DNA of 64,000 nt, taken from Bacteroidota bacterium. GTDB lineage: Bacteria > Bacteroidota > Bacteroidia > Chitinophagales > Chitinophagaceae. Of this stretch, positions 19,101 to 27,629 are shown in pieces. The stretch lies in NCBI GenBank assembly GCA_020161435.1, contig JAIUNV010000002.1:496001-560000 (forward strand). Direction: 5' to 3'. Made by a program: the position numbers and the translations under genes. Within the stretch, counting starts at the first letter, position 1; the number at the start of each line of letters is the position of its first letter. The notes under the pieces were generated by a model that saw only the letters and a program-made list of their open reading frames with translations, did no database searches and was not told where the DNA came from.

Positions 19101-19828
19101 TACCTAAGCTACCGCCATGCGACCAATGGACATTGACGGATAAACTTGGTCACGAAAAAGATGTAACGGGCATGTTCATGAGTGGACACCCTCTCGATCA
19201 TTTCCGATTTGAACTAAGGCATTATGGCGTAACGCCATTGGGTAAATTCAATGAATTTACTGAAAGTATCAATGAACAAGCAAGTCCGGGCCAGCCATTC
19301 AGATTGGCAGGTTTGGTGGTGAGTGCACAACATCGCACCACACGTACGGGCAGAAACTTTGCCATCCTTGCCATTGAAGATTATACTGGCAAAGCGGAGT
19401 TTGCCTTGTGGAGCCAGGACTATACGAAGTATGCGCAGTTCCTCAATATCGGCTTGAACTTATACGTGGTAGGCCAACACAAACCCCGCATGAAATACGG
19501 CCCCGACCAGCAGTTGGAACAGCAAGGTTGGGAGTTTAAAATATCGGGTATTTATTTGCTGGAAACCCTGCGTACCAGTACCACCAAACAAGTAGATATT
19601 CTTATTGAGCCATCTAATATTACCACACAAATGATTGGGTTTATGGAACAACAACTCAAGAAAAATGTAGGTGGTACCAAACTGAAATTTTTGGTGCGGG
19701 ATAGCATCCGCAATTTTGATATTGAAATGATGAGCAGCAAAAGCTACAGTCTTAATGAAGAGATGGCTGACTATCTGCTTAACACAACTGAGCTGGATGT
19801 GAAAGTAACGATGACAGATTTAGGCTAA
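16130..19828 (+). CDS. dnaE: DNA polymerase III alpha subunit
   Basis: The 1232-residue replicative polymerase subunit. The N-terminal PHP domain starts with SHLHCHTQYSLLDGA and keeps metal-ligand histidines (residues 6, 8 and 10). The palm has FVGPGRGSAAGS and the catalytic acidic PDIDTDFDD (about 435-443). RNTGIHAAGIIIAP and the tandem helix-hairpin-helix region follow. The OB fold lies near residues 1060-1150 (RLAGLVVSAQHRT). Length fits DnaE1. It is transcribed alone, with a terminator inside the 3' end of the convergent gene. Confidence 0.97.
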   Translation: MPSFSHLHCHTQYSLLDGAASIDSLYKKAAANNMPGLAITDHGNMFGAFEFVSQAWKNTRVVGKNEDGSDKIEPVVKPIVGCEFYVVENMHRKTFSKEQKDERYHQVLLAKNKQGYQNLIKLTSLGFIEGMYSKYPRIEKSLIEKYHEGLIATTCCIGAYVPQTILHDGEEAAEKEFQWWHNLFGDDYFIELQRHNMPEQDQINEVLMRFAKKYNVPVIATNDSHYTDQDDYNAHDILLCINTGEKQSTPGFDDMTNDEVHMKNRRFKFPNDQFYFKTPDEMSKLFSDIPEAIDNTNMIVDRVEVLNLKKEILLPNFPIPPSFKVHESDVLNQWEFLKHLTYEGAMKRYGEISESTRERLDFELNTIKIMGFAGYFLIVSDFIKAGRDLGVFVGPGRGSAAGSAVAYCIGITNIDPIKYNLLFERFLNPDRKSMPDIDTDFDDEGRQRVIDYVVDKYGKAQVAQIITYGTMAAKMSIKDVARVLDLPLADSNALAKLVPDKPGTNLGRVLKAPLTKKEGEKSLEEKEQLAPEDIENVKQLREIYKGTDIRAQVLKEAERLEGSVRNTGIHAAGIIIAPQDLTELIPVATAKDSDLWVTQIEGSVIEEAGVIKMDFLGLKTLSILKTALELIKENHGVDIEPDNLPLDDAKTYQLYQRGETNGTFQFESTGMQKYLRDLKPDQFADLIAMNALYRPGPLAYIPKFIARKHGLEPIEYDLPEMEEYLAETYGITVYQEQVMLLSQKLAGFSKGDADVLRKAMGKKDRKTLDKMKGKFVDGAIAKGMAADKLEKIWTDWEAFAQYAFNKSHSTCYAFVAYQTAYLKAHYPSEYMAAVLNHAGALEKITFFMEECKRMGIKVLGPDINESKQGFAVNKKGEIRFGLGGLKGVGEAAIQSIIEEREQHGRYQNVFDFIKRINQRTVNKKSLESLIYSGAFDCFEDLHRAQYFFVPKGESMNGLERIIRYGNQLQQQSASTANTLFGNLADSLDVQLPKLPPCDQWTLTDKLGHEKDVTGMFMSGHPLDHFRFELRHYGVTPLGKFNEFTESINEQASPGQPFRLAGLVVSAQHRTTRTGRNFAILAIEDYTGKAEFALWSQDYTKYAQFLNIGLNLYVVGQHKPRMKYGPDQQLEQQGWEFKISGIYLLETLRTSTTKQVDILIEPSNITTQMIGFMEQQLKKNVGGTKLKFLVRDSIRNFDIEMMSSKSYSLNEEMADYLLNTTELDVKVTMTDLG

Positions 19829-19848
19829 TCAGTTTCCAAAAACAATCG

Positions 19849-19887
19849 TGGCTGGCATTACAACTGATGCCAGCCATATTTTTTTCC
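19849..19887 (+). terminator. Rho-independent terminator after dnaE
   Basis: TGGCTGGCAT (19849-19858) pairs with ATGCCAGCCA (19867-19876) with an eight-base loop and is followed by TATTTTTTT. It overlaps the last codons of the convergent DUF3810 gene. Confidence 0.8.
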
Positions 19888-20958
19888 ATAAGCAATCAAC
19901 CATGCCACTACCCTGTTGTACGATTGTAGCCCTTGTGGCTGATTATTACTCCACAAGTAACGTTCATACATCCAATTAAGCCACTGCTGTGCCGGATGCT
20001 TGTGCGCCTGCACCCACTGCCGCATTTCTTTGCGATGCTGCTGCAACATGTAAGGCACTTCTTTGTACCGCTGTTTAGCCAAAACGCTATCTCTTACCCA
20101 CATATCGCTTACAGCATAATCATGCATTTCGGCATAAGTGCTGTATTGCAGTAAAGCAGACGCAGATTGCCTTCCGGCTAAATAGCCAATCAGATTTGCT
20201 TCGCTTTCGCTACCAAAACCAAGTTGGTGCGCCATTTCATGACTTACTGTAAACGGCAGCGTAAATGCAAGTGCGTGAAAGTTTACCTGTGCTTCGCCAG
20301 TGAAGGGGAACAAATAACCACCGTAGCCTGTGTATGATTGTAAAGGCCCGAGCAGGTTGGGTTTCAAACTAGTGTGATGTAAGGCCAACCAGCCATATTG
20401 CTGTGAAGCATTTGTATACGCAGCAGTCACCATTTCATTGAGATGTAGCCTGTCTTGCGTTAACGATTGTCGTATAACAACGCTGTCTTTACTCAAAGAA
20501 TGCAGCCGGGCATTCACTGTATTCAACAGCGTATCTACATCGGCAGTTGTATACACGTCGGGCTGCAGTTGAAGCAGATAAGCTGAACCTTTTCGGTAAT
20601 AATTCAATCCCCAAATGCATTCAAATAAAATGTATGACCAAAGCATCCATTTCAACAGTTGTTGCAGTAAGTGCCTGAGCCAACCCAACTTTCCTGTGTA
20701 GTATTTTTTCTTACGCATTGCTTTTACAACAGTAGTAACAGCAATTATGATAAGTACAGCAATCAATACATCACCCACACTAAATGGCAACCAACCAAAC
20801 AAAACCCGAAGCATCCAACCGATGTATGGGTAAATACCTTGTGCATAATAGGTTTCGATGATGCCGGGAAATTGCTGCAGCAACCAGATAAGCAAAACCA
20901 AAACAAGCGGTAATATCCATGCCCTGAGCTGTGGCGATATGGCTAACCTGCGTTGCAT
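19858..20958 (-). CDS. DUF3810 membrane protein with HExxH motif
   Basis: A 366-residue protein matching the DUF3810 layout: hydrophobic N-terminal helices (about 13-110), then a soluble domain with a zinc-protease-like HEMAHQLGFGSESEANLIGY segment. The HExxH followed by a glutamate in SESEAN suggests a gluzincin-type site. The substrate is unknown. It starts 12 bases after the stop of the porin gene and probably shares its transcript. Confidence 0.82.
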   Translation of the reverse strand: MQRRLAISPQLRAWILPLVLVLLIWLLQQFPGIIETYYAQGIYPYIGWMLRVLFGWLPFSVGDVLIAVLIIIAVTTVVKAMRKKKYYTGKLGWLRHLLQQLLKWMLWSYILFECIWGLNYYRKGSAYLLQLQPDVYTTADVDTLLNTVNARLHSLSKDSVVIRQSLTQDRLHLNEMVTAAYTNASQQYGWLALHHTSLKPNLLGPLQSYTGYGGYLFPFTGEAQVNFHALAFTLPFTVSHEMAHQLGFGSESEANLIGYLAGRQSASALLQYSTYAEMHDYAVSDMWVRDSVLAKQRYKEVPYMLQQHRKEMRQWVQAHKHPAQQWLNWMYERYLWSNNQPQGLQSYNRVVAWLIAYGKKYGWHQL

Positions 20959-20970
20959 GAATAGAAAATC

Positions 20971-23040
20971 TTAGTTCACAAATCCCCAATAGATACCAAG
21001 GCGGAAAAACATGCCGGGTGTAGGATACAAAGGTGCTGCCAGATTGTTGTTGAGGAAAGAGAAGCCTCTGTTTATACTAAGTGCATTCAGGTTTTCGAGA
21101 CGGGTAAACAATCTAAATGAACGGATCCGCAAATGCAAAAACGCATGTATGTCAGGACGGTTGCGAATGGTAGCAGTATCCTGCACCACCCACTGCCCGT
21201 TTATGGGGCTAAAGTCGTTGATGGTATAAGGTGTGAAATATCTGATTTCAACACCAGTACTCAGGTTGAGGTTTTTAAAAAACAACCCTTCATAAGCGAC
21301 CCTGTTTTGTGCATACAACAGCGGCAGGTTTATAGCATCGCTGGCTTCTGTTTGCACATGCAGTGCAGCATGCCAGTTCCAATGCTTCGAGAGCTTGAAA
21401 GTTTTTGAAGCACCTACATGCAGCACACTTGTTAATGTAGCTTCCTGCTTAAATGTAGTGTACGTGTCCCAGTAGGTATAATTGCTTACCAAGTAATAGT
21501 GGCCAAACAATTGCATTTGCAAAGACGGCAAAAAATATTGTCCGCTGAGATGCGTCCAGTTTTCTTGCTTCAACTCACTATTGGTTTGATTGATAAAATG
21601 ACTGAGTGTGTCAAATACAAAAGAAGGTGTACGGTTGGTATTTTGAAAACCCAAACGAAGAATGCCTGCTTTTTTACCCAGCAAAGTTTGCAATGAAACG
21701 TCTGCAGTGTAATCGCCGGCATTCAATCCACTGATGTACAATTTACCATTGGCATTAATGTCCCACTTTCTGTTGCGGGTTCGGTTTCTGTACTCACCCA
21801 GCACATACAGGTTGTTGTACTTGCGGCTGGTAGCACTATCAAACAATGCATTCAGCATTTGAAATGCTGCACCGAGTTTCAAAAACTGATCCTGATTATT
21901 CTTTTGCGGATACAAAAGAATGGCACCTTCATTGGTTACTTCAGTCCATTTATCATTTAGCTGTAGCAACGGATGCAGCTTATTTACACCAAAACGGTTT
22001 CGGTAAACATTAGCATACACATTGGTGGTCGACGTATCTGTAAGTGAAGCATCGGCATATCCAAATTGCTGTTGCTGATACAATAAATTGTGCTGTATCC
22101 GAAACCTGGGGTAAAACAGTTTGGTATATGTTGAGTCTTCTACGTTTAGTACAGAATCCTTTTGCCCAAGGTCGTATTGCTGCCGGAAAAAAAACAGGCG
22201 TTGCTGGTAGGTATGACCTGTTCTTACACTGGTGGCAAAAAAGTTAGTACTAAGATCCCCATCGCCCCCCAGCCATGTGGGTATATTGAAGCGTTGGTTA
22301 TAAGCCGTATTGGTAGATGTTAAGAAAGTATCAGACACAATACCACCATTGGTAGCAGATCGGTTACGGTTGGTAATGTAAATGGCATTGCCACTGTAGC
22401 GACGGTTGCGGGTAGCAAAGCCTGTAGCCAATCTGATATTACTATGGCTAGTGTTGTTGTTTTTCAAATTGCCCGGCGATCCCAGATAGCGAAACTCAAA
22501 TGAAGCATTCCAGGTAGGAGAAATGTTTTGTGTATGCAGTGCCTTAATGGTTTGCTCAGATCTTGCACCCAGCAAATAATCAAGTTCTGTGTAAGGCCGT
22601 GTTGTTTGAAAAATTCGTGTGCCCTCTACAGTATACTTGTATTGGTCGTATGCATGAAACCCCGGATCAAAGCCAGGCCTGAGATTAGGGCCAAACAACA
22701 ATGACTGTGAAGCATTACCCAGGCTGCCTAAAAACAATTGGTCTTTTTGCAAGGGAAATCGGTTCGTAAACTCTCCGACAGTAGAGTCGAGAAAACGCAC
22801 CCTGCTGCTATCAAACATTCTGAAAAAGATGGTGATGGAGTCTTCGTTATTATCCCTTTGCTGCAAACTATCGCCACCCTTCATTTTGTTATTGCCCATT
22901 GGCCGGCCTTGCGGGTCGTAGCGCAAATTGCTACCCGGCCCAGAAGGACGTTGAGCCCAACCATCAGTATGCCCCAGCACCAGCAAGGCAAGTACCAAAG
23001 CGCATAAACTCTTCAGTGTATGAGTGACGTTTGTTTTCAT
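20971..23040 (-). CDS. Putative outer-membrane porin (Porin_10-like)
   Basis: A 689-residue outer-membrane beta-barrel. It has a Sec signal (cleavage near GWAQ), then a low-complexity N-terminus rich in Gly, Pro, Arg, Asn and Asp. The long remainder has alternating aromatic/polar strands, such as HTYQQRLFFFRQQYDLG and LYVLGEYRNRTRNRKW. It ends FFRLGIYWGFVN, an aromatic final strand typical of BAM substrates. The Bacteroidota putative porin family fits in size. It lies between purine nucleoside phosphorylase (17-base gap) and the DUF3810 gene. Confidence 0.78.
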   Translation of the reverse strand: MKTNVTHTLKSLCALVLALLVLGHTDGWAQRPSGPGSNLRYDPQGRPMGNNKMKGGDSLQQRDNNEDSITIFFRMFDSSRVRFLDSTVGEFTNRFPLQKDQLFLGSLGNASQSLLFGPNLRPGFDPGFHAYDQYKYTVEGTRIFQTTRPYTELDYLLGARSEQTIKALHTQNISPTWNASFEFRYLGSPGNLKNNNTSHSNIRLATGFATRNRRYSGNAIYITNRNRSATNGGIVSDTFLTSTNTAYNQRFNIPTWLGGDGDLSTNFFATSVRTGHTYQQRLFFFRQQYDLGQKDSVLNVEDSTYTKLFYPRFRIQHNLLYQQQQFGYADASLTDTSTTNVYANVYRNRFGVNKLHPLLQLNDKWTEVTNEGAILLYPQKNNQDQFLKLGAAFQMLNALFDSATSRKYNNLYVLGEYRNRTRNRKWDINANGKLYISGLNAGDYTADVSLQTLLGKKAGILRLGFQNTNRTPSFVFDTLSHFINQTNSELKQENWTHLSGQYFLPSLQMQLFGHYYLVSNYTYWDTYTTFKQEATLTSVLHVGASKTFKLSKHWNWHAALHVQTEASDAINLPLLYAQNRVAYEGLFFKNLNLSTGVEIRYFTPYTINDFSPINGQWVVQDTATIRNRPDIHAFLHLRIRSFRLFTRLENLNALSINRGFSFLNNNLAAPLYPTPGMFFRLGIYWGFVN

Positions 23041-23057
23041 TTTACCAAAGCTGCAGC

Positions 23058-23879
23058 TTACAATGCAGCTATTATCCCTTTGAAAATAGCCGTCATTTTT
23101 GGCTCTGCAGCAGCAGCAGCTTCCAATACTTCCTGGTGAGTGATGATATTATTTTCTTCCCGAATGCCAAGATCGGTAATAACACTGATGGCAAAAACCG
23201 GGAGATCCATGTGGCGGGCTACTATCACTTCTTGCACAGTGCTCATGCCTACTGCATCGGCACCCAAAATGTGCAGCATTTTGTATTCTGCTTTTGTTTC
23301 GAAAGTTGGGCCGGTTACGCCTACATATACACCTTCAAAAACCGGAATGCTATGCGCCGCAGCTACCTGCTGTGCTATGTTAATGAGTTCTACACTGTAT
23401 GGTTCACTCATATCGGGAAAACGTGGGCCGAGTGCAGCCTCGTTGGGCCCAAGCAGCGGGTTGTGGGCAAACAAACTGATGTGATCGTTGATAATCATGA
23501 GATCGCCTACTGCAAAAGCCGGGTTCATACCGCCTGCAGCATTGCTCAGCAACAGCGTTTCAATTCCTAAGAACTTCATTACACGTATAGGAAAAGAAAC
23601 ATCGGTAGATGAATAGCCTTCATAAAAATGAAAACGGCCAGCCATGCACACCACGGTTTTGCCTGCCATTTTTCCGAAAATCAATTTACCACTATGGCCT
23701 TCTACTGTAGACACGGGAAAATGCGGAATATCCTCGTAAGGAATCTCACATTCTACCGTCATGTTTTCTTTAAAATTTCCCAGACCACTGCCCAGCACAA
23801 TACCTGCTACTGGTTTTTCACTGTAATATTCTTTAATCACCGCTACGGTGTGGTTCAACTTTTCGATAAGAGACGTCAT
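23058..23879 (-). CDS. Purine-nucleoside phosphorylase, class II trimeric type
   Basis: A 273-residue enzyme that splits purine (deoxy)nucleosides with phosphate for salvage. The phosphate-binding GIVLGSGLGNF, the VEGHSGKL loop, LLSNAAGGMNP and GVYVGVTGPTFETKAEYKML are the family's conserved blocks. The C-terminal Asn-type base contact (SVITDLG) follows. Length is standard. It lies between mqnA (nine-base gap) and the porin. Adjacent MqnA makes futalosine-pathway precursors from chorismate and inosine, so nucleoside metabolism is a loose common theme. Confidence 0.93.
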   Translation of the reverse strand: MTSLIEKLNHTVAVIKEYYSEKPVAGIVLGSGLGNFKENMTVECEIPYEDIPHFPVSTVEGHSGKLIFGKMAGKTVVCMAGRFHFYEGYSSTDVSFPIRVMKFLGIETLLLSNAAGGMNPAFAVGDLMIINDHISLFAHNPLLGPNEAALGPRFPDMSEPYSVELINIAQQVAAAHSIPVFEGVYVGVTGPTFETKAEYKMLHILGADAVGMSTVQEVIVARHMDLPVFAISVITDLGIREENNIITHQEVLEAAAAAEPKMTAIFKGIIAAL

Positions 23880-23888
23880 ATAGGTTGA

Positions 23889-24686
23889 TTATTTTAATAT
23901 AGAAGTTGTAGCCTGTTGCACCAATACAGATGCGTTAGCCGGTTGCTGCAGGCATTGTAAAAAAAGTTGCATTCCTGCTCTCTTTTCCTTGGTGAGCAAG
24001 TAATGAACATTTACAGTAAAATAATGGAGTAAATCATACGCCGGAAAAGGATAGGATGCGGCAATGCTTTCCAGCTCTTGCATACCTGCAGCATTGGCAG
24101 CGTTGAAGCTGGCAATAAAATCTTCGGATAAAGGTTTATTGGCAATCCATGCTGCAAATACAAAGGGCAGGCCCGTCCATTGCAACCATGCTTCAGCCAA
24201 ATCGAAAATATAAGGATAATGACCTTGCATACTCAGCGCCCTGTCGCCAATAACAACTGCCGCAGTGGTGCCACTCACCTGTTGCTCAAAACCGGGTGTG
24301 GCGGGTACAAACTGCACGGGTTGTTTCCAAAAATGCTGGAACAATAACTGCGCCAATGCAACAGAGGTTCTGCTTTGATAGTCGAGTAGTACCGTTTCAA
24401 TCTGTTCCATGGGCACTTCGCTAAATACACATACAGAAGCTACTTTGCCATGAGCGGCGATACCGTAATCGCCAATGATATGACCATTTGGCACTAACGG
24501 CAGCACGGCCACGGGCACCAGCCCCACATCCACAGTACCGGCAATAAGCTGAGCAGCTACCGCACTTGGGTAGTCTTTCATCAGCTCAATTTTACCTTGC
24601 AAGGCGAGGCTGTTTAATCCATACAATAAAGGCAATGTGTTGGAATAGCTAACGGCGCCAACTTTTACAATACTGCTGTTATTCAA
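23889..24686 (-). CDS. mqnA: Chorismate dehydratase MqnA, futalosine menaquinone pathway
   Basis: A 265-residue protein with a periplasmic-binding-protein-like fold used as an enzyme. MqnA dehydrates chorismate to 3-[(1-carboxyvinyl)oxy]benzoate, the first step of the futalosine route. Family signs are VGAVSYSNTLPLLYG at the start, DYPSAVAAQL, GTVDVGLVPVA and DYQSRTSVALAQLL. No ATG exists near the conserved start; the only fitting codon is TTG at 24684-24686. A TAACTTTGC -7 box is 22 bases upstream. The UbiD-family gene at 37241 may supply the later decarboxylation. Confidence 0.9.
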   Translation of the reverse strand: MNNSSIVKVGAVSYSNTLPLLYGLNSLALQGKIELMKDYPSAVAAQLIAGTVDVGLVPVAVLPLVPNGHIIGDYGIAAHGKVASVCVFSEVPMEQIETVLLDYQSRTSVALAQLLFQHFWKQPVQFVPATPGFEQQVSGTTAAVVIGDRALSMQGHYPYIFDLAEAWLQWTGLPFVFAAWIANKPLSEDFIASFNAANAAGMQELESIAASYPFPAYDLLHYFTVNVHYLLTKEKRAGMQLFLQCLQQPANASVLVQQATTSILK

Positions 24687-24708
24687 AGTGTTTTTTTTAG
24701 CGAAGTGG

Positions 24709-24717
24709 GCAAAGTTA
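24709..24717 (-). promoter_or_regulatory. Bacteroidota -7 promoter box of mqnA
   Basis: On the minus strand it reads TAACTTTGC, an exact TAnnTTTGC match, upstream of the TTG start. The rest of the 268-base gap to 24954 shows nothing I can name. Confidence 0.5.
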
Positions 24718-24954
24718 AGCGTTGAGTCGCCAACAAAATGTAGTTACTTGATTACCTGCAAGCCAGTAGTTTCATTTAACAATTTGCCTGATTTTTTCAC
24801 CAATCATTCAACGTGTATTTCTATTGGATAAAAAGAAGAACAATATTACGATGCTGCAACAACGATTTTGTATCTTAGAATCACTTTATTATCCTAAAAA
24901 TCACCACAATAAAGTCGCAGCCATCAGCCTCATTGGCTGTGAATACACAATATT

Positions 24955-25326
24955 ATGTCACTCCAATACAGCATTCACCACGATGGCCAAACACTCCGTT
25001 CGGAAGCTACGGGCCAACATGCCAGTTTTCAGGAAGTACAAGAGTATTTGATGGCGGTGGCCATGTCGGCTATGCAACATCAATCCCGCTTTGTGCTGTG
25101 CGATGAAACAGAATTGTATCACAACATTGGCATAGCAGAAACTTACCGCCTGGCTGAGCAGTTGGCGCAATTTGCCCAATATGAAATTCGTGTGGTGCTT
25201 ATTTGCAACGAACACACATTTGAACGGGCCAAATTTTATGAGGATGCCGCAGTAAACAGGGGGATGATACTCAAAGTTTTTTTGACAAAAGAAGATGCAG
25301 AGCAATGGCTCTTCGGTGAGCAATAA
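24955..25326 (+). CDS. Small protein resembling STAS/SpoIIAA-like domains
   Basis: A 123-residue soluble protein with alternating strands and helices (SLQYSIHHDGQTL, RFVLCDETELYHN, EIRVVLICNEHTF). The pattern resembles the STAS/SEC14-like proteins found in Bacteroidota, in which a core strand is followed by a helix. This is a fold impression only; I see no catalytic residues. The ATG at 24955 is the first methionine of the conserved-looking region. It converges on exbD, with 11 bases between stops. Confidence 0.6.
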   Translation: MSLQYSIHHDGQTLRSEATGQHASFQEVQEYLMAVAMSAMQHQSRFVLCDETELYHNIGIAETYRLAEQLAQFAQYEIRVVLICNEHTFERAKFYEDAAVNRGMILKVFLTKEDAEQWLFGEQ

Positions 25327-25337
25327 TATTCTGCGGT

Positions 25338-25733
25338 TTAATTGGCATTGATATTGGCCACCACTTTTGCCTTTAATCTTTTTCCGGCGTTAAGTGCCTT
25401 GAAAAAGTCTCCGTAAAAAGCGGCACTGTCCACATTCAACGCTATTACAGGTGTATCGGCTTTGTTGGCCATCATGCGTTGCAGTTCTGTTTCCAGGCTG
25501 TCTGCCGAAATAGGTTTTTGCATCAGGTACATTTGCCTGTTCTTATCAATGCTCACCACAATTGTTTGCTTCACCTTGGTATCATTTTTACCACGGGGTG
25601 TATCTACCTTCACCACATTCGGGTTGGCCAGCGTACTCACAATTAAAAAGAACAACAAGAGGATGAACAGGATATCGTTCAACGCTCCGGTGTGTACTTC
25701 TGCATGTGATTTAAGTTTGCGGCGAATATTCAT
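25338..25733 (-). CDS. exbD: ExbD/TolR family biopolymer transport protein
   Basis: A 131-residue inner-membrane protein with one N-terminal transmembrane helix holding the proton-path aspartate (LNDILFILLLFFLIV), followed by a periplasmic domain. Start chosen at 25733 (MNIRRKLKSHAEVHTG); the upstream in-frame part is not conserved-looking. With the ExbB/TolQ protein encoded upstream it should form a proton-motive-force unit that powers an outer-membrane process. No TonB gene is next to it. Confidence 0.9.
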   Translation of the reverse strand: MNIRRKLKSHAEVHTGALNDILFILLLFFLIVSTLANPNVVKVDTPRGKNDTKVKQTIVVSIDKNRQMYLMQKPISADSLETELQRMMANKADTPVIALNVDSAAFYGDFFKALNAGKRLKAKVVANINAN

Positions 25734-25817
25734 GAAAGCAATTGAAAATGTGAATGCGAATAGAGGTGCAACAATGCAGTTCAATTAATGCAAAGGTTTG
25801 CAAGTATTGCATGCCGG

Positions 25818-26507
25818 TTACTTGTGCGGCTCTTGCAGGGTATCTAAAAATTCTGCAGAAGCCACTTCCATTTTATTAGCCGTTTTATCTACTTGTGTAT
25901 TGAGATAATTGTAAAAAAGATAAGCCATCAAACCAATAATTAAACCGGTAGCTGAAGTAATCATTTTTACATAAATACCTCCAGCGATACTGTTCAATTC
26001 AAACCGGCCGGTGCTATTAATTTCATAAAACATCTGAATCATACCAATAATGGTACCCAAGAAGCCAAACATCGGCGCCATGCCTGCAATCATCGACAAT
26101 ACATTGATGTTTCGCTCCATATTGTACATTTCAATACGGCCCACATTCTCCATGCTTTTTTCAATGGCATCAATAGGTTTGCCCAAACGCTGCAAGCCTT
26201 TATCAATAATTCGTGCAACTGGGTGATCTGTATTCTTCGTCAATGAACGGGCTGCAGTAATGTTGCCATTCATGATATGGTCACGAACAATATTCATGAA
26301 GTTGGGATCGATACGGGAAGCTTTACTGATGGCAATGTTTCTTTCTACAAAAAAATACACGGCGGCCACCAGCAGCAAAGCCAGCGGAATCATAAGCACC
26401 CCACCCTGAGCTATCAACTCCCATAGGTTAATCGACTTTGCAGTAGCTGTTGTTTGAGCGGCTACTTGCTGCATGGTATCGGCTAAGGCCTGATATATCA
26501 ATATCAT
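25818..26507 (-). CDS. exbB: ExbB/MotA/TolQ proton channel family protein
   Basis: A 229-residue inner-membrane protein with three hydrophobic segments (about 36-55, 125-150 and 170-195). The conserved block IAGMAPMFGFLGTIIGMIQMF and GGIYVKMITSATGLIIGLMAY identify the family. It lies 84 bases upstream of exbD on the same strand. Together they form a stator-type motor that uses the proton gradient. The start could also be at the internal Met of the MQQVAAQ segment. Confidence 0.92.
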   Translation of the reverse strand: MILIYQALADTMQQVAAQTTATAKSINLWELIAQGGVLMIPLALLLVAAVYFFVERNIAISKASRIDPNFMNIVRDHIMNGNITAARSLTKNTDHPVARIIDKGLQRLGKPIDAIEKSMENVGRIEMYNMERNINVLSMIAGMAPMFGFLGTIIGMIQMFYEINSTGRFELNSIAGGIYVKMITSATGLIIGLMAYLFYNYLNTQVDKTANKMEVASAEFLDTLQEPHK

Positions 26508-26609
26508 GAATGAACAAATTGTGTTTGTATCAACGAATATGCAGGCAAATAATTATCCAACATTTACCCGGCAAAAGCTATTAACAGTTTTTTACGGCAA
26601 CTGACGGTT

Positions 26610-27542
26610 TTATTTTTTCGACTCTTCCGATTTCATTTGCATCATGCCCATGATACGGTTCATAGTACTCTGCATGCCATCGGGGCTGCCATCGAGAAAT
26701 ATCACATTGCCCTTTCCGTATTCAGCAAAGTTCTTAATGGCTTCTGTCCACATACTAAAGAGTATGACATTGGTATCGAGGTTGGCCTGCTTCAATTCTT
26801 CAGCAGCTTCGCTCATACCCTTGGCTACTTCCTGACGGAACAACGCCACACCCTGACCACGCAGTTGTGCTGCCTGCCGTTCGGCTTCTGCAGCAATCTT
26901 AATGGCGTTGCCTTCAGCTTCTGCAGCTCGGGTTTTGGTAATAAGCAATGCCTGACCTTCGTTTTCAGCAGCTGCTTTCATGTTGTGGCTGGCCACAACC
27001 CTGCTCATACTTTCAATAATGGCCTGATCAAAGGTGATATCATTGATTTGCAAATCGAGCAAATGATAACCCCAAGTTTCGAGGGTCTGGTCAATTTCTA
27101 CTTTCACATATTCTACAATTTCGCGGCGTAAGCCCAATACTTCTGCCTGACGACGGGTAGCCACATACGAACGGATGTTGCCTTCAATGGTGCGAACCAA
27201 TGCCTGCATCAATTCTCTTTCACTCATGAATTTGAAAGCCACCCGCTTAATGGTTTCTTCTTCTTCATTCATCACACTGTAGAGCAGCATCGATTTGAAA
27301 TACACGTTGGCCTGATCAATAGTAACCGCCTGAAATTCGAGTTCCACACTGCGGTTTTGAATACTCACTCTGGTATACACTTTTTCCAGAAAAGGAATTT
27401 TGATATTCAAACCGGGGCGCATAATGCGGCGATATTTTCCAAACATGGTAATAACAGAAATGTACCCTTGCTGAACGGTAACGATTCCGCTGAGTACAAA
27501 CAATACCGCAATAACGACGAGAGCAATAAAACCGTAGTCCAT
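26610..27542 (-). CDS. SPFH/band 7 (stomatin-like) protein
   Basis: A 310-residue protein with an N-terminal transmembrane helix (residues 5-25), then an SPFH domain (QNRSVELEFQAVTIDQANV) and a helical Ala/Glu-rich stretch (GQALLITKTRAAEAEGNA). Such proteins oligomerise in membrane microdomains. The end is MGMMQMKSEESKK. It is followed at distance by the exbB gene on the same strand. The usual partner NfeD is not adjacent. Confidence 0.88.
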   Translation of the reverse strand: MDYGFIALVVIAVLFVLSGIVTVQQGYISVITMFGKYRRIMRPGLNIKIPFLEKVYTRVSIQNRSVELEFQAVTIDQANVYFKSMLLYSVMNEEEETIKRVAFKFMSERELMQALVRTIEGNIRSYVATRRQAEVLGLRREIVEYVKVEIDQTLETWGYHLLDLQINDITFDQAIIESMSRVVASHNMKAAAENEGQALLITKTRAAEAEGNAIKIAAEAERQAAQLRGQGVALFRQEVAKGMSEAAEELKQANLDTNVILFSMWTEAIKNFAEYGKGNVIFLDGSPDGMQSTMNRIMGMMQMKSEESKK

Positions 27543-27629
27543 GCTATTAAAATTTGACGAAAGTTAATGGCGGCTCACCGCATTTTACTGCGGAATTATG
27601 CACCATTGGTAATAATGATGGCTGCGTGG